From: Bacteroidales bacterium
GTDB lineage: Bacteria; Bacteroidota; Bacteroidia; Bacteroidales; UBA7960
Assembly: GCA_007122745.1 (NCBI GenBank)
Contig: SKTA01000165.1
Coordinates: 1 to 11,820, forward strand
DNA length: 11,820 nucleotides
Direction of reading: 5' to 3'
Translations under genes and position numbers: made by a program
The notes under the pieces: generated by a model
The model's input: only the letters and a program-made list of their open reading frames with translations
Database searches by the model: none
What the model was told of the DNA's origin: nothing
Part shown: in pieces, positions 6,646 through 11,820 of the stretch
Position numbering within the stretch: the stretch's first letter is position 1
How the letters are laid out: the number at the start of each line of letters is the position of its first letter

Positions 6646-6701
6646 AAGGTGTTTAGATATTGAGGCGTTTAGGCGTTTAGATGATTAGATAATTGAATAA
6701 A
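6646..6701 (-). repeat. 8-bp periodic repeat (AACNNCTM family), copy 2, reverse orientation
   Basis: On the + strand the units are AAGGTGTT (6646), TAGATATT (6654), GAGGCGTT (6662), TAGGCGTT (6670), TAGATGAT (6678) and TAGATAAT (6686). A decayed TGAATAAA comes last. Read on the minus strand, the better units fit the AACNNCTM form seen at 3660-3703. The array fills most of the space just before the GldB-like start at 6715. It decays toward the gene. The rest of the gap, 6476-6645, holds the candidate promoter of the outer-membrane gene and otherwise nothing I recognise. Confidence 0.65.
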
Positions 6702-6714
6702 TTACAAAAGCTTT

Positions 6715-7728
6715 ATGGTTAAAAGATTGGCATTTAGATTGGGTGTGGTTTTCCTGACAATTTTTGCGGTCTCCTGCACAGGAGGTAGCAGGAAGCCGTA
6801 TTATGAAGCGAACGTTTCTGACATTGAAAAACCGGAGATACAGATTCTGCGTTATGAGCAGATCCTTTTTGAGGCAAACCCATTTGTTCTGAATGAGTCG
6901 CTTGTCCCTTACATGGATGATTATCATATCTTTCTCGAACAAACCATTGACGATGAATTGGCCATTCAGGCTTTGTTTGATTTCGTAACAGATCCTGACA
7001 TTGTTGCTTTATACATGGACAGTCAGGATGTTTGGGATGACATCGACCCGCTTAAGACAGATATTGAACGCGCTTTTCGTTTCTACCGTTTTCATTTCCC
7101 TGATCATGACATCCCGATTTTCCATACGTACATCTCCGGGATTGATTACATGATGCCTGTCAAGATGGTTGATGATCGAATGGTTATCGCACTGGACAGC
7201 TACCTTGGTTCCGGTTATGAACAATATGACAGATTGGGCATCCCGAGATACATATCTCGATGGATGCGACCGGAGAGTGTGGTCATGGATGTGATGCGTA
7301 CGCTTGCCGACATGCATCTGGCTCAATTGGCGGGAACACCCGAATCACTGCTTGATCACATGATTCACGAGGGGAAGAAGCAGTTCTTTCTCGACTGCAT
7401 GGTGCCACGCACACACGACACATTGAAAATTGCCTACACCGGCCAGCAAATGAATTGGATGGAGGCATATCAGGGATTTGCTTTCACTTATAAGATAGAA
7501 AATGATCTCTTGTATTCAACCGACAGGCGGGTGATCCGGCAATTCATCAACCGGGCTCCATTTACCACGCCATTCTCGAATCAGTCTGCCCCCCGCACCG
7601 GAGCATGGCTTGGCTGGCAAATGGTAAGGGAATACATGCGCAGACATCCGGATATAAGTCTGCAGGAACTGTTTGAGGAAACCGACCATCAGAAAGTATT
7701 GGCTGGTTCACGGTTCAGACCGCGATAA
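6715..7728 (+). CDS. gldB: GldB-family lipoprotein
   Basis: This 337-residue protein begins with a lipoprotein signal: MVKR, a hydrophobic run, then FAVSC with the lipidated cysteine at residue 21. The body resembles the gliding-motility lipoprotein GldB. Features of that family as I recall it are DIERAFRFYRFHFPDHDIP (about 116-134), TYISGIDYM (138-146), ALDSYLGSGYEQY (159-171) and LLDHMIHEGKKQFFLD (212-227). GldB is essential for gliding in Flavobacterium and is thought to sit in the cell envelope, but homologues are widespread in non-gliding Bacteroidota, so motility should not be inferred. It is divergent from the outer-membrane protein/nadE pair and converges on engB with a 27-base gap. 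The A-rich leader has no clear Shine-Dalgarno, and the ATG at 6715 gives a good signal peptide. Confidence 0.8.
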   Translation: MVKRLAFRLGVVFLTIFAVSCTGGSRKPYYEANVSDIEKPEIQILRYEQILFEANPFVLNESLVPYMDDYHIFLEQTIDDELAIQALFDFVTDPDIVALYMDSQDVWDDIDPLKTDIERAFRFYRFHFPDHDIPIFHTYISGIDYMMPVKMVDDRMVIALDSYLGSGYEQYDRLGIPRYISRWMRPESVVMDVMRTLADMHLAQLAGTPESLLDHMIHEGKKQFFLDCMVPRTHDTLKIAYTGQQMNWMEAYQGFAFTYKIENDLLYSTDRRVIRQFINRAPFTTPFSNQSAPRTGAWLGWQMVREYMRRHPDISLQELFEETDHQKVLAGSRFRPR

Positions 7729-7755
7729 AAGGGAATAAAGATACTTTAATTGCAA

Positions 7756-8358
7756 TCAGGCACTGAATTCCTTATTGGTGATTTCTATCAGCTCAAGAAT
7801 ATCTTCGCGACCCATCGCGGTGGCAGCACTCGAGATGTAGATCGGTGGCAAGGGTTCCCATTGGAGCGCAAGTTTTTTCTTATATTGCGCCAGCTGTTGC
7901 TGAACTTTTGACTTGGATAACTTATCAGCTTTGGTAAACACTATAGCAAAAGGAATACCCTTCATTCCCATCCATGACAGAAAGTCCAGATCATTTTTCA
8001 GTGCTTCGTGCCGGATATCAATTAAAATAAATGCACAAAGCAGATTCTCCCGATGGTGCAAATAACTCTTGATGGTTTGCTCCCACTTTTCCCGGATGCT
8101 TTTTGATACTTTGGCAAAACCATAACCGGGCAAGTCGCATAAGTACCAATTGTTATTGATAATAAAATGGTTAATGAGTCTGGTTTTCCCCGGCGTACCC
8201 GATGTTTTGGCCAGGTTTTTTCTCTCGGTAAGCATATTGATCAGGGAGGACTTTCCAACATTGGAACGGCCAATAAAAGCATATTCGGGATGTACCGGTT
8301 CCGGACATTCCTTCACTGAAGGGGCACTCTTTACAAATTCGGCTGAGAGAATTTTCAT
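7756..8358 (-). CDS. engB: Ribosome biogenesis GTPase EngB (YihA/YsxC)
   Basis: EngB is an essential GTPase needed for assembly of the large ribosomal subunit. With the start at 8358 the protein has 200 residues, the usual length. It shows G1 GRSNVGKSS at 30-38, the G2 region SGTPGKTR at 53-60, G3 DLPGYG at 75-80, G4 TKAD at 142-145 and the G5-type SSA at 176-178. An in-frame ATG 13 codons upstream at 8397 is possible. I prefer 8358 because MKILSAEFVKSAP matches the conserved N-terminus, and the longer form would overlap the preceding gene. The gap to glsB is then 19 bases, so it is probably the third gene of the glsA-glsB-engB unit. Confidence 0.95.
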   Translation of the reverse strand: MKILSAEFVKSAPSVKECPEPVHPEYAFIGRSNVGKSSLINMLTERKNLAKTSGTPGKTRLINHFIINNNWYLCDLPGYGFAKVSKSIREKWEQTIKSYLHHRENLLCAFILIDIRHEALKNDLDFLSWMGMKGIPFAIVFTKADKLSKSKVQQQLAQYKKKLALQWEPLPPIYISSAATAMGREDILELIEITNKEFSA

Positions 8359-8377
8359 GGATATGTGGATTACCGGA

Positions 8378-9343
8378 TCACTTTTTTTCTTTATCACGCT
8401 TGTAGGTAGCCACGTGGCGACGCGCTTTTGCTTGATAAATATCCTTTATCGTTACCATGATTCCCGTTTCTTCGACCCCCCCAAACCCTTCATTGAAGGC
8501 GGTACCAAATGTGCGCATGGTAGGGCTCAGTCCCATGTAGGAATTAAAAAGCGGTGGAATATTCTCCTTTTTGCTTCTGACTGCATTGGATAAAATGCGA
8601 TAGTTTTCTTCAAAAGTATCGGCTGTAAATACTTTTTCCAAATCCTCTTCAGGTGTATTAATCGGTAAAGGATTAAAAGGCCTGATCAAATCATCCGGAT
8701 CTGGGAAAAAGCGCTGCATGAAATAGAGGATAAGATCCCTGGCATAGGGGTTAAAATGCTGATACATGGTTACCTTGCCAACAAAGTATTTCAGTTCAGG
8801 ATAATCTACAACCAAGCCGCCTAATCCATCCCAAAGGTTATCAAGAGAATAGATACTTTTTCTATTATCCCTGGAAGGCTGATAAGCAGGTTGCACAAAG
8901 GATCGTCCCAGCTCAATGGTGTAAGGAAGGAAATCGTTAATAAACTTTTCTGAGAACTGAAACAACTCAGCAGTGGCCACACGCGGTGTGCCATCCTCCT
9001 TTTGGGCTGCTTTCCAACAACAGATGTATCGATAACCACCTACGATTTCCTGTGCATCCGGGTCCCAAACAATAAGTTGCTTGTAAGGAATTTCAGCAGT
9101 ATCAAATGGGTCGATATCTGCTGACTTCCCTGTGCCACCGCCCGACTGCCGGAACGAAACCTCCCTCAATCGACCTATTTCTTTCAGCGTGTTGGGTGCA
9201 TTGTGTGCATCAATAACATAGATCTCATTGCGCGCGTTGTTGGTAGCCCGGAAAAATGTGTCTCCGTTCAGCTCTTCCTTGATCACCTTTCTGTCGACAG
9301 GTGGTATGATGGGTTCTTCCTTTTGCTTCATATCCTTCTCCAT
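8378..9343 (-). CDS. glsB: Amino-acid N-acyltransferase of the GlsB/OlsB type (GNAT-related)
   Basis: This 321-residue protein resembles GlsB, which in Bacteroides thetaiotaomicron adds a 3-hydroxy fatty acyl chain to the amino group of glycine, the first step to glycine lipids. Related OlsB proteins act on ornithine. Family-like features include the region YKQLIVWDPDAQEIVGGYRY (about 87-106) and ELGRSFVQPAYQ (about 144-155), as in hemolysin-like GNAT acyltransferases. The amino-acid substrate cannot be read from sequence. Its partner O-acyltransferase gene lies 11 bases upstream, which supports the pathway. The start is uncertain between the ATG at 9343 and one at 9331. GGAG lies six bases before the second, which favours it, but the four-residue difference does not affect the domain. 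Confidence 0.82.
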   Translation of the reverse strand: MEKDMKQKEEPIIPPVDRKVIKEELNGDTFFRATNNARNEIYVIDAHNAPNTLKEIGRLREVSFRQSGGGTGKSADIDPFDTAEIPYKQLIVWDPDAQEIVGGYRYICCWKAAQKEDGTPRVATAELFQFSEKFINDFLPYTIELGRSFVQPAYQPSRDNRKSIYSLDNLWDGLGGLVVDYPELKYFVGKVTMYQHFNPYARDLILYFMQRFFPDPDDLIRPFNPLPINTPEEDLEKVFTADTFEENYRILSNAVRSKKENIPPLFNSYMGLSPTMRTFGTAFNEGFGGVEETGIMVTIKDIYQAKARRHVATYKRDKEKK

Positions 9344-9354
9344 TCATGTAACTG

Positions 9355-10206
9355 TTATGCCTCAGGCTGAAAAGCATCTTTGCCCTTTGCCATGGCATAA
9401 ACATGTTCTTTCATTTTTTGTGCCCACTGGTAATGGGTGTGCTCTTTGGTAAAGGTTGTATACGGTACAGCCTTTCCAAAGGTGATGCGCAGTTTTTTAT
9501 TTTGCTGACGAAACATTTCATCAGGCAAATACAACATTTCAAGATTAACTCTTATCCCAAAACGTTTGCGCCAATTGGCTAAATTATAGAAAAAATCTGA
9601 ATTGCGCCCTTCAATGTGTACCGGCACAATGTCCCTTTTGTGATTAATTGCTTTTGTAATGAAGGTTTTTTTCCACTCCAGGTCTCTTATCAGCCCTTTC
9701 TGACGTCGAGAAACCAGCCCTGCGGGAAAGATCAGGATCAGGATGTCTGAGGCAAAACAGGCTTCAAATGCACGCACCATTTCCATGTTGGTTCGGCCAT
9801 GTTTATTTACACCGAGAAACAGCTCCTTTAGTGCATGCAGTTCCATTAAGATGTCGTTCGACACGAACTTCAGATCCTGTCGTTTTTTTCCTATGACATG
9901 CATAAGTGCCATCCCATCCAAACCACCGAGTGGATGATTGGAAGCAACAATATTGCGGCCGGTTGCGGGAATGTTCTGCGGATTGACCACCTCTATGTCT
10001 AACCCAAATCTGTCGATAAGGGCAGATTCAATAAAGTCCAGACCGTTCAATCCTTTCATTTTGAGCAAAGCCTCATTGATCTCATCCTGATGAACAATCC
10101 GCTCAATATAACGGATCAACGCACCCGGTACAAATCTGTAGGCTTTACCGGCCTTCGACCGTATCACCCGGTCCACATTAATTAACTGTACTCCGTTGTC
10201 TTCCAT
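9355..10206 (-). CDS. glsA: Lysophospholipid-type O-acyltransferase of the GlsA/OlsA type
   Basis: This 283-residue membrane-associated acyltransferase is the likely O-acylating partner of GlsB, adding the second acyl chain to the hydroxy group of the N-acyl amino acid. The acyltransferase block is SNHPLGGLDGMAL (about 89-101). Here histidine and aspartate are separated by five residues, not the four of the classic H-x4-D motif. FPAG (about 160-163) takes the place of the usual FPEG, and VPVHIEGRNS follows at about 194-203. A longer reading from a TTG at 10227 exists. I choose the ATG at 10206 because the conserved text begins MEDNGVQLINVDRVI. Gene order glsA-glsB-engB with short gaps suggests one operon. 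Conventional 1-acylglycerol-3-phosphate acyltransferase activity is the main alternative. Confidence 0.8.
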   Translation of the reverse strand: MEDNGVQLINVDRVIRSKAGKAYRFVPGALIRYIERIVHQDEINEALLKMKGLNGLDFIESALIDRFGLDIEVVNPQNIPATGRNIVASNHPLGGLDGMALMHVIGKKRQDLKFVSNDILMELHALKELFLGVNKHGRTNMEMVRAFEACFASDILILIFPAGLVSRRQKGLIRDLEWKKTFITKAINHKRDIVPVHIEGRNSDFFYNLANWRKRFGIRVNLEMLYLPDEMFRQQNKKLRITFGKAVPYTTFTKEHTHYQWAQKMKEHVYAMAKGKDAFQPEA

Positions 10207-10459
10207 AACTATAGATTTGCCAGGCAACGATTTTAAAACTCAAAAATAACAAAAACAACAAAACCGCACATCAATATTTTTCCAGATCATGCCAAAAATA
10301 TAACAATCAACCATCCAATATCCAAAAAAAACCAGAAAAATCAATCCATTAGAAAAACAAACAAATCAGTAAAAAAAAGCTTCTGGTGTATGTATTTAAA
10401 TGTTTTAACACATGATCATATACCAAAAGCCATGTTTATAATCAAAAAAGTTATTAACA
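10207..10459. other. AT-rich divergent intergenic region with candidate -7 elements for glsA
   Basis: This stretch separates glsA from the mraZ control region. On the minus strand, TATTTTTG occurs at 10248-10241 and again at 10300-10293; both match TAnnTTTG exactly. The first would give a leader of about 30 bases for glsA but has no TTTG at the right distance. The second has TTTG at 10326-10323, 22 bases away, slightly too far. No gene, tRNA or strong hairpin is visible. The + strand is very rich in A runs. Confidence 0.4.
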
Positions 10460-10462
10460 ATG

Positions 10463-10487
10463 TGGGGAAAAGTGGGAAAATGTGGTA
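10463..10487 (+). promoter_or_regulatory. MraZ operator: three TGGGN-type boxes with 10-bp spacing
   Basis: TGGGG at 10463, TGGGA at 10473 and a degenerate TGGTA at 10483 lie exactly one helical turn apart, with five-base spacers. MraZ of Escherichia coli binds TGGGN repeats separated by five bases upstream of its own gene and represses the cluster, and this arrangement is the same. The boxes lie 45-69 bases before the chosen mraZ start and just upstream of a candidate -7 element, so binding should block polymerase. Confidence 0.85.
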
Positions 10488-10497
10488 ATTTTATCCT

Positions 10498-10505
10498 TAT
10501 ATTTA
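10498..10505 (+). promoter_or_regulatory. Candidate -7 element of the mraZ promoter
   Basis: TATATTTA matches TAnnTTTG at five of the six fixed bases. It lies 27 bases before the mraZ start at 10532. The expected -33 position falls on the second MraZ box (TGGG at 10473), with no good TTTG. Promoter strength and exact start are not known. Confidence 0.4.
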
Positions 10506-10531
10506 CACTTCCAAAACCAATTCGTGTAGCG

Positions 10532-11008
10532 ATGAGACACTTACTTGGCGAATATGAATGCAAAACAGATGCCAAAGGCCGTTTCATGTTGCCCTCAGCT
10601 TTAAAAAAACAGCTTAGTCCGGGCGACCAGGAGCGATTTGTGATCAATCGCGGTTTTGAGCGCAACCTCACCCTTTATCCGGAGAGTGAATGGCTTAAAA
10701 TCTCGAATGAGGTGAACGCACTGAATCTTTACAACAAAAAGAATCGTGAGTTTGTGCGTTACTTTTTTCGCGGTGCCAGTGAGTTGCGGCTTGATGCGGC
10801 AGGCAGGCTTTTATTGCCAAGGTCTCTTGTTGAATACAGTGGTATTGGGAAGGAGATCGTTCTTTTTGCTTATGGAAATCGAATTGAGATCTGGGCCCGT
10901 GAATCGTATGCTTCCATGCTTGACAATGAGCCGGAGGATTTTTCTTCCCTGGCTGAGGAGGTGATGGGCAAAGCGATGCAATCATCAGGAGGGAAAGATG
11001 TATCATGA
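10532..11008 (+). CDS. mraZ: Division/cell wall cluster transcriptional repressor MraZ
   Basis: MraZ is a DNA-binding ring protein with two SpoVT-AbrB-like domains that represses the dcw cluster in Escherichia coli. Here the 158-residue protein carries the paired DxxxR motifs: DAKGR at 13-17, with MLPSAL after it, and DAAGR at 88-92, with LLLPRSL after it. It starts MRHLLGEYECKTDAKGR, close to the family's usual opening. An ATG 24 codons upstream (10460) is in frame, but it would put the MraZ boxes and the -7 element inside the gene, so I reject it. The end overlaps rsmH by 11 bases, and the rsmH ribosome-binding site lies within mraZ. Confidence 0.95.
   Translation: MRHLLGEYECKTDAKGRFMLPSALKKQLSPGDQERFVINRGFERNLTLYPESEWLKISNEVNALNLYNKKNREFVRYFFRGASELRLDAAGRLLLPRSLVEYSGIGKEIVLFAYGNRIEIWARESYASMLDNEPEDFSSLAEEVMGKAMQSSGGKDVS
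10987..10992 (+). promoter_or_regulatory. Shine-Dalgarno sequence for rsmH inside mraZ
   Basis: AGGAGG, five bases before the ATG at 10998, is the strongest ribosome-binding site in the window. It is unusual in a phylum where such sites are often absent. It fixes the rsmH start at 10998 and suggests independent or coupled initiation within the mraZ reading frame. Confidence 0.75.
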
Positions 11009-11820
11009 TGCTGTCATGTTGGAGGCTGCCATCAACGGTCTTACGGTAAAATCAACCGGGACCTATGTTGATGTAACTTTTGGGGGCGGAGGTCATTCGC
11101 GTGCCATTCTTGACCGGTTAGATACAGGGAAGCTGATCGCTTTCGATCAGGATGAAGATGCCATCAGGAACATACCTGACGACCCGAGGTTGCTTTTTCT
11201 GAATCACAATTTCCGTTTTCTGAAAAACCTTCTCAAGTGGCATGATTCGATCCCTGTAGATGGCATTCTGGCAGATCTGGGAGTCTCTTCGCACCAGATA
11301 GATGAGTCAGCAAGGGGGTTTTCAACCCGTTTTGACGGACCGCTTGACATGCGTATGAATCGCAGGGCTGAAAAAAATGCCGCTGACGTGGTAAACAATT
11401 ATACCTCCGAGGAACTGGCTGGCATTCTTTACCTGTATGGTGAGTTGAAAAATGCGAGAAAAATTGCTGAAGTTATTGTAAAGCAGCGTTCTGAAGGGAA
11501 CATAGAAACAACCGGGCAGTTGGTGGAGCTGTTGAAGCCATTGTCTGCCCACGGAAGGGAGATGAAGTTTATGGCCCAGGTGTTTCAGGCACTTCGGATC
11601 GAAGTAAATGGAGAGCTTGACACCCTTAAAGCCATGTTGGAACAGAGTGTAGAGGTGTTAAAACATGGTGGGCGGCTGGTGGTTATCTCCTATCACTCGC
11701 TGGAGGACCGTCTGGTGAAAAACTTCATCCGTTCGGGAAACTTTAGCGGGAAGATTGAAAAGGATTTCTATGGAAACGTTCAGGGGCCGTTTAAAGTCGT
11801 TTCCAAAATGCAAAAAGCAT
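10998..11820 (+). CDS. rsmH: 16S rRNA (cytosine1402-N4)-methyltransferase, 3' end outside the window
   Basis: RsmH (MraW) methylates N4 of C1402 in 16S rRNA, using S-adenosylmethionine, and is usually the second gene of the dcw cluster. About 274 residues are visible. MYHDAVMLEAAINGL is the usual substrate-side opening. TYVDVTFGGGGHS (about 22-34) is the SAM-binding loop, followed by AFDQD (48-52), ADLGVSSHQ (92-100), ARGFSTRFDGPLDMRM (105-120) and GGRLVVISYHSLEDRLVK near the right end. The frame is open to the window edge. Family members have about 300 residues, so roughly 25-30 should lie beyond. The start overlaps the end of mraZ, with a strong Shine-Dalgarno. Confidence 0.95.
   Translation, partial: MYHDAVMLEAAINGLTVKSTGTYVDVTFGGGGHSRAILDRLDTGKLIAFDQDEDAIRNIPDDPRLLFLNHNFRFLKNLLKWHDSIPVDGILADLGVSSHQIDESARGFSTRFDGPLDMRMNRRAEKNAADVVNNYTSEELAGILYLYGELKNARKIAEVIVKQRSEGNIETTGQLVELLKPLSAHGREMKFMAQVFQALRIEVNGELDTLKAMLEQSVEVLKHGGRLVVISYHSLEDRLVKNFIRSGNFSGKIEKDFYGNVQGPFKVVSKMQKA

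Noticed and set aside
7729..7755. Terminator between the convergent gldB-like and engB genes
   Set aside because: The 27-base gap has no convincing stem followed by a T-run.
8150..8593. 147-codon + strand open frame across the engB/glsB junction
   Set aside because: It overlaps two well-supported minus-strand genes including the EngB G1 motif, and shows no domain of its own.
10451..10459. TTATTAACA as a DnaA box near mraZ
   Set aside because: It differs from TTATCCACA at two positions and stands alone in very AT-rich DNA, with no origin-type cluster.
10460..10531. Upstream ATG as an alternative mraZ start, giving a 182-residue protein
   Set aside because: It would place the MraZ boxes and the -7 element inside the coding region, and the extra residues precede the family's usual N-terminus.

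Overview
The window reads as chromosomal DNA from a Bacteroidota bacterium, probably a Bacteroidales-like or environmental relative. Several genes point that way together: a deoxynucleoside kinase of the Bacteroidota type, an HU-like/SPOR membrane protein of the CCDC81-like family, a GldB-family lipoprotein, and a GlsA/GlsB-type acyltransferase pair for amino-acid lipids. The -7 promoter elements that can be seen fit the TAnnTTTG pattern of this phylum. Most starts lack a strong Shine-Dalgarno and sit in A-rich leaders. I see no phage, IS element, CRISPR array, tRNA or rRNA. This is mostly core-genome housekeeping content.

Left block, 55-4031, all on the + strand: deoxynucleoside kinase; kdsB (CMP-Kdo synthesis for LPS), which is split by a one-base frameshift in an A-rich stretch; an HU-like domain, membrane segment and SPOR protein; trmB (tRNA m7G46 methylation); an alkyltransferase-like protein overlapping trmB; and a stand-alone NifU C-terminal-domain protein for Fe-S delivery. 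The middle block is on the - strand: nadE (glutamine-dependent NAD synthetase, 5774-4116), preceded in the same transcription unit by an outer-membrane beta-barrel protein (6475-5789). A GldB-like lipoprotein gene (6715-7728) diverges from that pair. A second - strand operon follows, in transcription order glsA, glsB and engB (10206-7756). The right edge opens the division and cell-wall (dcw) cluster with mraZ and a partial rsmH on the + strand. A clear three-box MraZ operator lies upstream of mraZ.

The less ordinary material lies between genes. An 8-bp periodic repeat (consensus AACNNCTM) occurs in two intergenic regions in opposite orientations. A hexanucleotide tandem array and a GCGAAG-rich hairpin sit between the convergent nifU-like and nadE genes. 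The last codons of nadE appear to run into short repeat DNA. I found no convincing evidence of a wholly new multigene system. The best leads are the stop-codon-adjacent repeat family, the kdsB frameshift, and the amino-acid-lipid acyltransferase pair with its non-canonical H-x5-D motif.
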